From positions 36,776,200-36,840,199 of the forward strand of contig CM050648.1 in NCBI GenBank assembly GCA_027574665.1: DNA of 64,000 nt, given 5' to 3'. Source of the stretch: Rhynochetos jubatus. Lineage: Eukaryota; Chordata; Aves; Eurypygiformes; Rhynochetidae. The position numbers and the translations under genes were made by a program. Within the stretch, counting starts at the first letter, position 1. Every line of letters starts with the position of its first letter. Below the pieces are notes generated by a model. The model did no database searches. It saw only the letters and a list, made by a program, of their open reading frames with translations, and was not told the DNA's origin. Positions 26,201 to 39,900 of the stretch are shown here, one piece after another.

Positions 26201-29200
26201 TCCAAATCTTAGGAGCACTTATTTTCATAATTAAAAAAGTACCTGTTTAGCCATGTGAATTTACTCACTGTAAGGAATTTTATCCATGGGAAAATATGCA
26301 GAATGGGAAAACGGAGGTTTTCTTCAACACCTACTGAAGTCATCAGCAGAGTGTCTTTAACTGCAGAGTTTCAAGGCCACTGCAAAAATGAATGGAGTGG
26401 AAATGCCACTTTTCCCCAACAATCAGCTCTGATTTATCAGCAGTAGGCCTTCCACTGCAAACCTCAGAAAAGAGTTTGCACGTGTACAGTGGCAAAACAT
26501 TTGTTTCTTACCATGGGTTAGTAGGTGAGTTCCAGCCTCATCCTAGATCAGCCAAGCTAGAAATGAGCATCTAGTGCTCCTGTTGGCAAGTTGGAGTGAA
26601 GTGATAGTAGCCACAACACTTAGTGTGCCCCTGACTACAGAAACTGGCGTGCCTTAAGCGGGTTAGGGCAAAGGAATGCATATACACATAGATATATATT
26701 GAATATGGATTAACCAAGTAGCAAGTTACTCACCTAGCATGCACATTTGCCAAATGGAGTGACTGCAGGTAGGGACCCTCTATGTCCAAGGCTATGAGAG
26801 CTGAGTAAATCTGCTGTGTGGGTTATTTCCTGATTTAGGCACCCAAGAAAGCAGACTCCAGCTTTTGGGCAGTAAATCCATGCCAGGACACAGAGAGTAG
26901 GTCACCAAAAGATTGTCTTTGCCTTAGAAATTTCTAACCAGCAGTCCTTGTAGGACATGTTCTCAAGGAAAAATTCGAGCTGACTCTTGCCAGTGCCCTG
27001 AAAGGCCAAATTCCTTCTCATAAAAGCTGGCTGAGAACCGCTATGGTGGTGGTAGATGCAGCTCTTCTGTGTCCTTGCAGCAGCATCCCATAGAGAAGAT
27101 TATTTTTGCCAGCTCATGGAACTGTGGAAGTGGAAAATAGCTTCTCCAGATCCCTCCTCTTCCCAAGAATGATCTCTATGCATCCTCTGGAAACTCTTTG
27201 CAGAGAATGAGCACGCAAGCAAACTACTGCTACAGGTAAGGATGGGGCATTGCCTTCAGAACGACAGCTGAGGAGGAAGACATGAGGCCCTGTCTACAGG
27301 CTTTTTAGTGGCACTAAACCCAAAAAAGAACCACAGTCCTTGATTTTGGATCATATTGCCTTTGCCATTTTCACTTTTCTTTGCTCAGTGTGTACAGAGA
27401 ATCAAAGGAGAACACTTCCAGCAAGTAGAAGAGATTCAGTTACTAAATTATAGTAGTTCTTAAGAAAGCATGTGTTGGTTCTTATTTTTCAATAACAAAA
27501 TTTACATTACAAGAGCAAGCAATTACACACCTACTTCTGACATATAGCCACAAACGTAATTAAGCACACAAAGAGGAAGGAGAGGGTACGTTAAAAAAAT
27601 CAATAATGTTTCTTAAAACTGTTTTTCTTTCCTTAACATTGCAAATGTTTTAAGCTGTAATCATTTATACTCTTTTACATGAGTACATTATTTGATTTCA
27701 ATTTTTGTCGTAATTGGTGTGAAGCTTTAAAAATGACAGAATTCCAGTTATCTTGCTGATAGGGATACATTTTTAAAATACTGTCAGAGCTTAAAGGATT
27801 TAGAAATTAAAGTCTGATTTACAAAAACAGAGACCTTAGATCTCATTTCCATAAGACAACTTGTGCACTGTTGTATCTGTTTTGCAAATGATGTTTGCTG
27901 GGTGACGCTGAGATGCCAAAGTGACCCAATTCTGTTCAGCCATCAATGGTTTTGAAAATAGCCTCTTTACACAATTACATCTGACTACATTTGCAACTGT
28001 TACCCCCAAATTCTTTCATTCTTTTTCTTGTAGAACACTAACCAGAAGGTATTAACTCAAGGTGACTCACACAGCTTCTATTTTTGCATTGTTAGTTTTC
28101 CCGCTACCAAAACCTAGCTTTACACCTGGCTGCTATTATCTCCAAGCAGTCAAAGAATGTGGTAAATATTATCCACATATAATTTATTAAAAGCTGAGTC
28201 AAAGAACAGGTGTTCCTATTGTAAAGATTAATTTTGCAGCTCTTCTGTTCAAACTCATAAATTATGAACTCCTGGGCTCCCTCAACACTAAATCACACAC
28301 ACAACATCCACACAGATTTATCAACTTTAGGATGAAATGCGATGTGTAATCATGCCAGCTGCTCTGCCTACAAGCACTGGCATCAGCAAGTATGCCAAGC
28401 CCCTCACCGACTCTCCACTTTACAACTGGGAATTGGCAGCTTCTCTTTGTCAGCAGTGGCAGTCCCGCACTTTCTGCGTGCCAATGACACTAGCATATAA
28501 CCTCAGATGGGGACGGTAACATTATTATTGCTATTTTTAATAACATTTATCATTACTAGGTTTCAGATAAAGTGGTTTTTCTGAGCAAACGTTTTTGTTC
28601 TGCTCCTTTAGTTGTATCAGCAGACACACTGACCTGCTATAAAGGCTGCAGCAGTTAACTATATTTAACTACTAACCTGATATCCTTCTGTGATAAGGTC
28701 ACCTGCCTAGTGGATGAAGGGAAGGTGGTGGATCCAGTTTTTCTGGATGTTAGCAAGTCTTTTGATACTGTCCCTCACAGCATCCTTCTGGGCACATTGT
28801 CCAACTACGGGATGAGCATATTCACAATGCGCTGGGTGAAGAACTGGCTGAAGGGCAGAGCTCAAAGTGTTGTAGTAAATGGGGCGACAACCAGGTGGTG
28901 ACCAGTCACCAGCGCTGTTCATCAGGGTTCAGTGCTAGGGCCAGTTCTGTCCACTATATCAACAATCTGGATGCAGGAGATGAATGCACCATTAGCAAAT
29001 TTGCTGATGATACCAAACTGGGAGGTGCTGTTGAGTCTTTTGAAGGACAAGAGGCCTTCCAGAGGGATCTAGATAAATTGGATCATGGGACAATGATTAA
29101 CAGGATGAAATTTACTAAGTTCAAATGCTGGATCCTGCACCTGGGATGGAGGAATGTCAGGCACAAGTATAAACTGGGAGTGCAGTAGCTGGAGAGCGGC

Positions 29201-30555
29201 TCCACAGAGAGGGACCTAGGGGTGCTGGTCAACAGCCAGCTTGACGCGAGTCAGCAGTGTGTCCCTGGCAGCCAAGAGGGCAAACCGCACTCTGGGGTGC
29301 ATCACACACAGCAAAACAAGGCAGGAAAAAAGGGGCTTATCCTGCTGTATTCAGCATTGGTGCAGCCTCACTTTGAGTGCTGTGTGGTCCTGGGCTCCAC
29401 AATTTAAGAGGCTCAGGGGTGACCTCATTGCTCTCTACAGTTTCTTGAGGAAGGGGAGCGGAGAGGGAAATGTGGATCACTTGTCCCTGGTATCCAGTGA
29501 TAGAACTCATTTGAATGGCTCAAAATGCACCAGGGGAGGTTCAGACTGGACATCAGGAAGCATTTCTTTACTGAGAGGGTGGGCAAACCCTGGAACAGTC
29601 TTCCTAGAGAGGTGGCTGACGCTCCAAGCCTGTCAGTCTTTAAAAGGCATTTGGTCAATGCCCTTAATAACAGGCTTTAACCTTTGGCCAGAAAATAAAG
29701 CTTAGAGCTACCTTCTTTCCCTTCTCTGTTTTTGGTGCCATCAGATCCAGGAAAACCAATTGTTATTAGTTAGGCAACTACCATCTCTACCGATCTGGTG
29801 GTATGACCGAAAGAGTTGTCTGCAATCTACCACTCCGTCACACTGGGCAGTGACAACGATCTACCAGAATTCCTGGAATCTTACAGCACAGGATCTTGGA
29901 TGCTCAGAAGTCCCTACACCCACACAGTTCAGGTACAGCGGCTATAAAAGAACCATGCTGTGCATCTGATGTGTCCTGAAGTCTCCCTGATCACATAATT
30001 AGCACCAGTCTATGTGTGCGCAGCCAGTCAGTGGGATTGTAAAGTCCCCACAGAAAATACAGAGGAAAATCCATGTGCACAGAAAAGGCAGGTGCCATTC
30101 TCTCTCTTGGACCACCTACAGTGAACTTCAGCCCAAAGATAAGTGAAAGGTTCAGGTGTAAGCCAAACTGGGCTTACTGGCTTTGGACTAAAATCAGCTG
30201 GACACACAGAACTTCATTTTAACACAGCACTACTGTTAAAAAACCTGGCACATGCTCTTCAGTACCTTACTATGTAAGTTGAAATTTCATAGTTATCTGA
30301 CATGATTATTATTATTAATCATTAATCCCTTAAACAACTGTTCAATTCTGTGAAGAAACTGCCTTTTTCTTATTTTATCTCTGCATGTTTAAAGCAGTTT
30401 CAGTAGAATGTATGAAGTTTTCTAAACATGCTGATTAAATCCTCTGTTCTGTTCACTTAAAATACATTAGACAATAGTTTCTATATTCACAAAACTACTG
30501 TGAATTAAGAAAACAAAAAACATTTAGTATTTCCAGCCAGATTATTTACACATAC
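23258..30555 (-). other. 7.3-kb intron with an old CR1
   Basis: Intron between the SSICLQ microexon and the FYALYNPLW exon. It holds the CR1 at 28697-29688. The rest is AT-rich without recognisable elements; isolated splice-like pairs near 25460 and 26530 do not fit the phase chain. Confidence 0.65.
28697..29688 (+). mobile_element. old, decayed CR1 LINE with reverse-transcriptase remnants
   Basis: Translated pieces carry hallmark motifs of the CR1 ORF2 reverse transcriptase. FLDVSKSFDTVPHSIL (plus, 28740-28790) corresponds to the catalytic block A. FADDTKLGGAV (about 29000-29035) corresponds to the YADD box, with Phe replacing the Tyr. Later pieces match the ORF2 C-terminus, including VSLAAKRANRTLG and a degenerate [14 protein letters not shown] block. 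Several frameshifts separate the pieces, and the 3' tail is missing or degraded after about 29688. It is a dead copy and clearly older than the other CR1s in the window. Confidence 0.9.
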
Positions 30556-30576
30556 CTTGTAGGCAGATAGAACTTG
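30556..30576 (-). CDS. 21-base microexon (phase 1 to 1), residues 360-366
   Basis: The segment reads SSICLQ with split codons on both sides: TCA for Ser upstream and GAG for Glu downstream. The donor GTATGT is good. The acceptor CTGAAG has a poor pyrimidine tract. It is needed because a direct join from 31149 to 23257 would create a TAG stop. Another undetected exon could fill the gap instead, so confidence is moderate. Confidence 0.55.
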
Positions 30577-31148
30577 CTTCAGTTTAAATGTATGGCAATT
30601 TATAGCATGTTACTTGTTGTTACTTGTTCTGTCATTTAGGTTATGATCCTGCTGACCTTTGCTTTCATGATTAGACATCTCCTTCAAAGAGTGTAGGATA
30701 TTAAGGATTACTTGTGTGATTAAGCACCTTTTTTTTTCCATACAGAGGAATTCAAAAGAATGCAGGCAAAACAGAGATAAGGGAGTCACAGGCCTGAGGA
30801 GTAAGGCTGTACTTTTCACAGCTACTGGGGTTTCTTGTGGGGTTTTTTGCTGGTCAATAGATATTTATTAAACAGAGTATCTATTTCAACTTCATACTAC
30901 TTCTCTGCAACAGCTACTTTAACACATCAGGTAAACTGTGGTCTGTGATCATTTTGTCATTGTTCAGTGATTGTTTATGTAAATCAATCCCATAAAGTTC
31001 AGCCCTCAAAGAAATGACGAATTGGTATTAAAGTGAAAAGCTTCTGAGAGCAGGCATGACATCTTCACAGGATTTGAAGATATGAAAAAGAGAAGTTAAT
31101 AGTTTGAGGGTTTTTGATATATTATCTGGTCCTAACAAATATACTTAC

Positions 31149-31257
31149 ATTTGTCTTGGTCAGCTTCCACTCCTTCACTTTCTGTGTCACTCGGCAATAT
31201 CCAAGGTTGATGAGCAAGCTGAAGCTGTTGTAAGAATTCATCCTGCCACAAACAGAT
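31149..31257 (-). CDS. coding exon (phase 0 to 1), residues 324-359
   Basis: This 109-base exon has the acceptor ATTTTATCTAAAATAG with a good upstream tract, and a perfect GTAAGT donor. It reads [20 protein letters not shown], followed by an acidic patch ([14 protein letters not shown]). The first half looks like an amphipathic helix. It probably opens the conserved C-terminal domain. The split codon at the end begins with T. Confidence 0.94.
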
Positions 31258-34200
31258 CTATTTTAGATAAAATGACAGAGAATGGTTCTATATAAATGCA
31301 GACTGTAGCAAACAATCTAGCCTCAATTAACTAGATAGGAGAAAGCCTTTAATAATAATAAAAAATCTTGCTGTGAAATAAAACCAAAGGTAGAGGATAC
31401 ACAGGATCCTTAGAAATTTTATTTAACTGCTATTTATGTATTCTGGGGGGAAAAAATAAAGGTCTCTTTAGTCATCTATTCGCTACAGCCAGATATATAC
31501 ATACTCAGAAATGCAGCGACACAGAACAAAATCTTAATGCAGATATTCCATTTGTCCCTGCCGTTTTCTGGACTATGCCTAGGCATGTCACGCGTGATGT
31601 GTTTAAGCAAGCCTTTGATTTGTCACAACTTTCACTGTCTCCAATCTAGTAAGAACAAGGATCTGAAACTTGATTTAGAACCCATGGTTTTATTGGAGAA
31701 GGAGAAAGGCTAGGAAGGAAAAATGCTATGGAAACTTTTGACTCCAAGATACCATAAAAGTCTAAGCATCAAAATATAAATGCTTCACACCGTTAAAAAT
31801 CCATACACAGCTGAATATATGCTTTTTAAAATGTTTTACAATTGCCTCCTTTTTTATATAATGTATGTATATAAAAATATTTTTCCATACACACTTTTGT
31901 ATGTGAGAACGTACACACACAGACATATAAAATACTTTGACAGGTTCCTTTGCAATATTCAAGGTGAGAGATGAGACTGGAATGCATACTTGTACTTTCA
32001 AAAACAGGTCAAACATGCAAGTGTAGCCTCTAAAAGAAAACTTAAATATTAGCCAGATACTATAAAATTACTGGCCAGATTCTTACAAGTATCTGAAAGA
32101 AAAAAGTGGGGGTAGTAGCCCTGTTTTCTTTCACACCAGCTGAAAACCAGCATCTACATATTCAAAGTTAAATTGTATTGCACAGCACTACAGCATAAAT
32201 TTTCGTGTTAGGCTCTCTAGTTTAAAAACAGAACCCAGGCTTGATTAAATCAGTTCTTGGAGACTGAAGGCTGTTCAATCAAGATCTAACTCACTGGGAG
32301 TAAATCATTAATTCAGTTAGTAGCCTATTAAAAAAACCCACAAAGACTGCTGCAGTGGCCCAACACGGCTCAGGCAGGAGCTCCAGGTCTCACACAAACG
32401 CGCTCAGCGTTCAAGCTGAGTACAGCACTGAACTGGGCAGTGTTTTGGTTCACGGAACAGGATTCTTGCAGTAGGAGCGAGTGGCTCTCACACTGATCAG
32501 CATACTTTTTAATCTTCCAAAACCACAGAGCAAAGTACTGAGCCAGGCAGCAGAACAGAATGGAAGTATCTGACCAAAAAGAGAGTTCTCAACACATCAC
32601 ATTATGCTCAATGCTGCAGTAAGTAGGAGGGAAACACATGGTAATCAGTGCTATATTCAAATAAGCTGAAATTTCCTGCTGTTAGCAATGACAGACCAAT
32701 AAAGATTACTGAATACCACTTTATCTGGATCAATAAAGCGATTGTAAAATTCCAAGTGTTCATAAAATGAGATGGCAAACAAGGGAGTCACTAGTATTTT
32801 CATCTCAACAGCTATTGATAACTGTCACAGAATTATGTCATGTTAATGGAATCCATCCTAAAGAGATAAGCAGGATTCAACATTCCTTTGCCAATTTACA
32901 CAAAACACCAAAGGATAAGGTAAACGCATAAAAGTATCTCCGTCAAAGGATTTGGAACCCTGATTTATTAGTTTTATAGAGAGAATAAAACTATTTCTCT
33001 AGGTAGCATTTCTTTGCTATAATTCAATTCAGCCTTGAACAGAGCTGATAATAAAACACACCTGTTAGAACTTTGTAATACTACGTGTGCCAAGAGCCAG
33101 CAACTCATCCACAAAATCTCAGATCATTATGTCTTGAGCATTAAAAAGAACCCCAAAACATTATGAGCTGGTATGTTAAATACTTGCCAAATTATTTAAG
33201 ATTTGTGCTATAAACACACTACATCACCCTGAGCTACAGCATGAACTTTACTGAAACGTAAGAACAACTCTGAATTGTATTTATCGGTAATATTTTTGTA
33301 ATTTAGACTTGTTATGTTCCTCTGAAACACATTACAAACCTAGAAAGCATACGTAAGGCATTGAGAGATATGTTGAAATCCCTGATACATAAGTGACAGC
33401 ATACAGTAAACCCCATGCAGATACTGAAATCTTTAATGCAAGCTCCTTATGGTAAAATATGCTCCTGGTAGTCAGTAACTGCATCCTTTTCAACTGATTT
33501 ATTCTCATCAAACATGTATCAACTTTGTACTTGTTAATTCCATTAACACCACCTAAGAGTAAGAAAGCACAGTTATTTGCAAAGATCTTATCATACTATC
33601 TTCTATAGGATTGGCAACATTACCACCGAGTATTCACATCCACTGGAAAACCCCAGTACACACCATAAGGCTAAGAAGAATAAAGGCAACTTCTCTTCTT
33701 TTATTTTACTGCTTTTATACAGGAAGAGGATACAAATCCTACAATGAGAGCTGCAAAACAATTTACACTATCAGCCTTGAGTTTTATAAGTTTATGATCT
33801 GCAAAAGTACAAAGAAAGACAAAACTTTGTTGTTGTTCTCTTACCCCAGACCACCTTTGACTTTTTATAATTTGTCTCCATGGTCAGAGAAGCTGTGACA
33901 CAAATGAATGAAAACACAAGGCCATAAATAGGGGAACACACCTAACATGGTAAAAATTGCCACTGAACAGGGATATTCCCTAGGTATGTTCTGTGTAAAC
34001 CCATTTATCTAAGTGACCAGGAACTTCTATAGGCAATGACAGCTTAAAAAAGCTCCCAAGGCTACTGGTAGAGCACTCCAAAGGTGGGGCTGGGAGTGGC
34101 ATATTGGCCAGACCTCCATCAGCTACGTTCTGACATCCGAGGGCCTTGACAGCTTGGCAGAGGCTGATCTTCAGTATGAACGTGTCATGTTAACAGCTTT

Positions 34201-36450
34201 CCCCCTGGAAGCAGAGCTAGTCCCAAGATGTGTTTCCATTAAGTCAAAGGTCACTTGTGCATGTCAGGAAAAGATAAAAAGTGTTTGAGCTGGATGACCA
34301 GCAGCCAATGTATTATTGTACCCAGTGAGCAAATAGAAAGAAAAGAATTTGTCACTTCTAGAAGGGATTATAACAGAGGATAAAATCCTGCATATTCTAT
34401 GCTGAGATGTAACACCAGCTTTACAACGGGCTTGCTGGATGAAGCTGGACATGCTATTCTAACTGTAAAACAGGGTATGTTGCTCATCAAAACAGGATAT
34501 TGCTCATCTCTTAAAGTTCTTGAGATATACACATATATTAAAAGTATAACAGGACACATGGTAAGAGCTACCAGGAAAGCTTGGGATTTGGCAGTCACAA
34601 GTCACAGCAAATGAAACAGGACTCATGGTTATTATTACTACAACTACAGAAAGGCTGTGAAAGGAAGTATTTTTAATTGCCTGCCTTGTTACAGGAAAGA
34701 TCAGAAGTGACGGACAGACTGGATGTCCCTTGACGGAGATGCAGTGCTCATTACATGGCACTTTCAGGAGTCTATACCATAATCCTAGCTGGCATCACAT
34801 GATTATGTAACTATTAAGAACAGGAGTGCTTCAAAGGAAAGAAAGCAAGCAAAAGAGGAGTGAAGTGTTTAGTTGGAAACAATGAAACCCTTCATTTCTT
34901 CTGAACATTTTAGTTAAAATTAATTTCAATTCTCATTTTCTGATAGGTGAGAAAATTCCAAAGTCCCAACACACCCACCCCTCCAAACAAGAGACAAAGT
35001 GCTTTTGTTTGTCAAAAATAAATTCGTTACAATTACATATTTTTATTCCATGGAAAACTTCCGGTTTGAAAATATAGCAAGTGTCAGTAAAGATACTTTC
35101 AAGACAACTGTAGTCACCTTTAGTCCTCACGTGTTTAAGCTGGATATCCAGTTCTAAGTGGTAAGTAGCTCGAGTGATGGGATTAGTGCACTGCCATTCA
35201 ATCACCAAAATGAGGATTTTTTTTTCGCCACCAAATTTAAGTAAGATTTCCTCTCCAAATTCTTTAGTTTTAGAGCTATCTGTGCCTCATTTCCTTTATT
35301 TCATAATAAATAATGAAGGTCATATACTTAATTGCAAGATTATGCTAAGTATCAAATCTCTAATTTTCCTACAACCATCTCTAAACAATGTTATTATAAA
35401 CAACATTTTTAAATGTTTTAAGAAGCTGTTAGACTGATAACACGTTTTGTCAAGTGTCATACCCAACAGATTTTTAAAACAAATGATGCTTCTCAGAAAC
35501 CACTATCTAAAGGTACGATATTTTTTTCAGTCTTGGAAAAGAGCTCTCCAGATTTTGACAAATGGATTACAAAGAGACTGGTAATAAATGGTGGGAACCG
35601 ACTTATTCTACCCTTAAAAATTAGCATTCCATACATACAGATCCTTCTCAAGTCAGTACAGAAGGACTGGCATTTCCTGAGAAAAAGCTCACCTTTATAA
35701 GGCATGTATCTGAGATAGACAGCAGGGCTGTTCTTTCACAGGTGCTTTTATTTCCACTGCCCACATAATAAAGTTATCTTTAAGGCAGCTAAGGTTAGCA
35801 GAGGAGAATCCCACTCAATATTTACAAGGTACTTTAACACTTTGATTTGCTTTATTTTAAACAAAGACTAATCTTGTAAAAGCCATTAATATGGGACAGG
35901 AAGTTTTTATGCTCTGAATCAGCCTATTTAACATGCAGATAGTACTAGACGGTGATTCAATGATGTTGGACATTTTCTCATTGCAGTTCAGTTGTCCTAA
36001 CTAATCATTCCAGTGTGTCCAACAAATGAAAAAAAAAGCAGACCAAGGAAATATTATGCACTGCCAGTGCGGCAGGAAAAAATACTCTGGATTCATATAG
36101 ATAAAATAAAGTTCTGTTTAATATTCTAGAGGTACACACCTATTGGAAACTGTAAGGCTAATAAAACTGCTATGCATCATGCAGGCAAAACCTTATTGAG
36201 CCCATGGAAAATGTGGGGGGCATGACTGTTTGAGTATGATTTCTCTAATAATCCTGACATTGTCTAATCAGTACCTCTCAGTGCTGAGCGGTTATTTCCT
36301 TGCTAATTTTGTCATCATTATTATTCAAGTTCTTTTCAGAGTAGTAAGTTAGATTAGGCATACTGATGTTACTTCAGCATAAACCACCATCTAGTCTTCA
36401 CATTATAGCAGCTCTTAAACACAGCAAAAACATTAAATTGAAAATCTTAC
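31258..36450 (-). other. 5.2-kb intron, unique sequence
   Basis: Intron between the large repeat-bearing exon and the ICLWQDEF exon. I see no transposable element, RNA gene or further exon in it. Confidence 0.65.
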
Positions 36451-36953
36451 TTCTGATAAACTGCTTCTCTGAGTAGTGACAGTTCCAACAATGTCTCCAC
36501 TCATTTGCACAGAGAGCCCTGAAGCAGCGCTGAGGGTCCTCCCCATTTGGCTCTTAGATGTCAAAGATCTGCTTCTTTGCATACTAATGATGCCTTCCCT
36601 ATTTCCTTGGTTGCTAGGGGTAAGAGGCCGTGACAACAAGTTATTCGGGGTCATGGGTCTGCTCCCCGGAGTTGATGGAGTTGGTGGCCTGTTGGTTTGT
36701 GTACCGGGCGTTGGAGGCCTGCTGTTTGCAACACTGGAGACCTGTGTTCTGCTGTTAGCAGGCAGCGGTGGGGATTTGTTTCCTTGGAGCTGAATGTTCT
36801 TCCCGGTCTGAGTTGGCACTTGAGGCCTCAGATTTTGGCCCTGTGTAGCTTGAAGATTGCCTTGATGGTCAGATGCAACTAAACTGTGATGTTGGATACT
36901 GGGGCTTCTTGAGAGCCTTGCTTCTTCCCACAGTGCTAGGTCCTTCTCAATAT
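36451..36953 (-). CDS. large coding exon with Arg-Pro-x-Thr-Pro repeats (phase 1 to 0), residues 156-323
   Basis: At 503 bases this is the largest exon. The acceptor is a TG-repeat ending GCACAG and the donor is GTAAGA. It first completes the coiled coil (IEKDLALWEEARL). It then enters a Gln-, Ser- and Pro-rich disordered region with SPS and SPP motifs. Exon residues 68-147 fall into eight 10-residue units, each beginning with Arg; four start RPPTP, RPPTP, RPMTP and RPLTP. These are candidate proline-directed kinase sites and possible SH3 or microtubule-type basic/proline ligands. A second basic cluster (QRSRSLTSKS) follows. All other frames of the exon on this strand are interrupted. I do not recognise the family. 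Confidence 0.95.
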
Positions 36954-36990
36954 CTGTGCACACACACACAAACGAAAAAGAAAAGAAAAA
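36954..36990 (-). promoter_or_regulatory. acceptor region with TG repeat of the largest exon
   Basis: On the coding strand a pyrimidine tract of T and C is followed by about seven TG dinucleotides and then GCACAG. TG (UG) repeats at acceptors are known binding sites of TDP-43-type proteins, so the exon may be regulated. That role is inference. Confidence 0.6.
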
Positions 36991-39900
36991 CTCACTTTCA
37001 GTTTCTCTCTGGTTTAAAACTCTAATTGATTTTCTCCAATGTAAAAGATAACTTGAAGCTGTGTGGAGAAACTTTATTCACCCTTAAAATATAAAGCATC
37101 AGAATTAACAGTTCAAATGTTTCACAAGCATTTCCTCAAAGTTTATTTACATTTGATTTAATGCAAACACACGCCATCCCACAGAAACAAAATATTACCA
37201 CTTCACTGAACGTCAACACAACCTATGAAAATCCCCTTCATTTCTTCAAAGTTCTCTCTCTGTGGTTTTGCACCATTTCTCATTAGTATCAAACCAAAAT
37301 GGAGCAGTGAGCTAAACCTGACATCCTCAGCTGCAGTGAAGGACAATCCAAAACTGGTTCAAGGTGAGAGTTGTGCTTCTGTCCTCGCTGTTGCCCAACC
37401 AAAACTCTGAGGGAAATAACCCTTGAACTCTGGCACACCTGGATCTGCGATCCTGTTTGAATCTGAATTTTGTGCTCTGGCCTGCCATCAGTGCCACAGT
37501 GGGTGACGGAGTCACCAACATCTAAAATCCAAGGAGAAAAGGTAGCCACCATTTGGTGGTCCAGTCCCTACACCTCACACAGCCGTAAAGAATAAGAGCT
37601 TATTTAAAACCGCAACAGATCAGGGGTAGTGATGAATTAATTTCATTAATCATATTAATGTTTCTAATGAATTAAATCAGATACATCCAACAAAGTTAGG
37701 TGAGAGCAGCTGGAATTCACATTAGCATTGATACCATACTGTCAAAACATCAAGCCTAAGGAATGGTTTACTCAAGTTTATTTTAGCTTACACAATTGCT
37801 GTGAATTTTCACTCTCACTGGCATGTACTCAACTGTACCTTGGTTTTGACAGAGATGGTTATCTTTAGAAAAGCAATGCCATTTTCCATTAAACTGTACA
37901 AGTCACAGTCCCAGAAGCTGTAAATCAGCAAGGCTCTACTCATTTAAACACCTCTGAAGTGCACTTACATAAAATAAGCATTTAATTTTTATTTTGATAA
38001 CGACAATTTCAGCTTCTAAAAGACTTAAAAGAAACAGATTCTAAACTGCATACTGGAAAATCCAATTTTCTTTCACTTGTGTTTACCAGTAGGTGTAAAA
38101 GGAATGCTGTATGTAAAATTAATTCAAAAAGTGCCTCCTTAACATTAATTTATTTTATAATAACACCTTGAAACTAAGCTGTGTCAATTTCGTGTTACTA
38201 GTGTCATACAAAATATTCCACACATTTCAAATGCTATTACTAGAAATGCTGGTAAAACCAAAATATTTGCAAATTTCAAAACACAGTTATTGTTTCTAGC
38301 ACAGAGTTAAGAATCTTTCTAATTGCTACCTTGCTGACCTCTTAAAATTAATTATTTCCATTTTGAAATAATTATTTCTTGAAGTACTATTCCATTACGC
38401 ATTTTAAAAAAATCAATACTCACCACTTCGGAACATGTAAAATGCCTGGCAAAAATTCAGGGACCAATAAATGACAATGTGGGCTACCTGATGCAAACCA
38501 AATGAAGAATATGTTCTTTTAAAGATTCAGCCTAGCCTATGTCTTTGTGAAACTACAGATTTCTAACTTCCCCGTGATGATTCAGTATGCTAAGAAATTA
38601 TCTGAATATTGAACGATTTAATAAGAGTTAAATAAACAGTTTTATTCTGGCTCATGTTTCCTTAATTCCATATAGTAATCAAGCCTGCAGATAAACCAAT
38701 TATCCTAATCATTTCTCCACATATAATTAACATGTTTCCATAGTGTAATTAGTCAGTTTTAGTTAGCACACATCCTCTTTTTGATTTGTGTTTCAGTATC
38801 AGCTTTTCAACCAGAAAGAAAAAAAAAAAATAAAAACCACACATCTCCAGCTCTACAGCATTATCTGATCCATGGTAAATACCAGAATTGATTTAAGACT
38901 TAGGATTTTTTAAAATCCCTTGTCCATGTCATTTAAAGGAAAACAAAATGCAGGCAACAGTGTAACACAAAGGCATTTACTTTCATATCGGAACTAACAG
39001 AGTAAGGATATAATTTCTAATCCTCTCACAAACAGTTCTTCTTGTGATAAAATATATTCCAGAAGTATCCAATGATCACAGAGTCAGCGTAACAAACCAA
39101 ATTGGCAAGATACTGGAATTAACTACCAAAAAACCCAGGATCTCCGCCTGCATGCAACATAAAGCAGCCACAGTAACATCAGAGACTAAATCTTAGACAA
39201 AAGTATTACGAGCCATATGTAGAGAAGGAAAAGTGACTGCTTTAATATCTGACTTTGTAAAAATGCTGAATTCAAACATCCAGGTACTGAGGCAGTTGGT
39301 GCTAGTCCCTCATTTAGGCACGGGCACTAAATTGTGCCTTATGCAAGGAGTGAGTTTTATCCATCACACAGTCCATACAAGAAAGCCAGGCTCTTTAAGA
39401 AGGTGTGTCTGAGACACAGGACCGCATTTCATCTTTACAAAGATAATTCAAGTCAGAATTCCGGCATCTAAATGACTGCCTTGTATTGGGTAGAATTAAT
39501 AGGTGCCAGTGCGCTTCCTAAGAGAACTGAAACAAGGAGATGCTGGTATCAGAGACACTTGAACTTTTGCAAATGTATGAGACAAATAAGACTAAGTAAA
39601 ACCACAGGATTATTATCTGAGCTCCTCTGAGCTGATTCTTCATGGAAATGATGTTATGCTTGTCTGTGAGGGGAATAATTGTCTCAAGCAGCACTGGTTT
39701 TATAATAGGGTACGAATTGCTAGGAATACAAGAGTCCAATGCCTCATAATTGGGCTGTTTTCTTGCGAGTTTCTCAGGCAGACAAAAATTGCTGAATGGT
39801 AGAAGGCCTGAACCCCATGTTACAGCATTACTGAAAATTTGGCCCAAAGCCAAATGACAACAGCACTGATGTGAGAGAGACCTTGTAGGTCACACAACAG

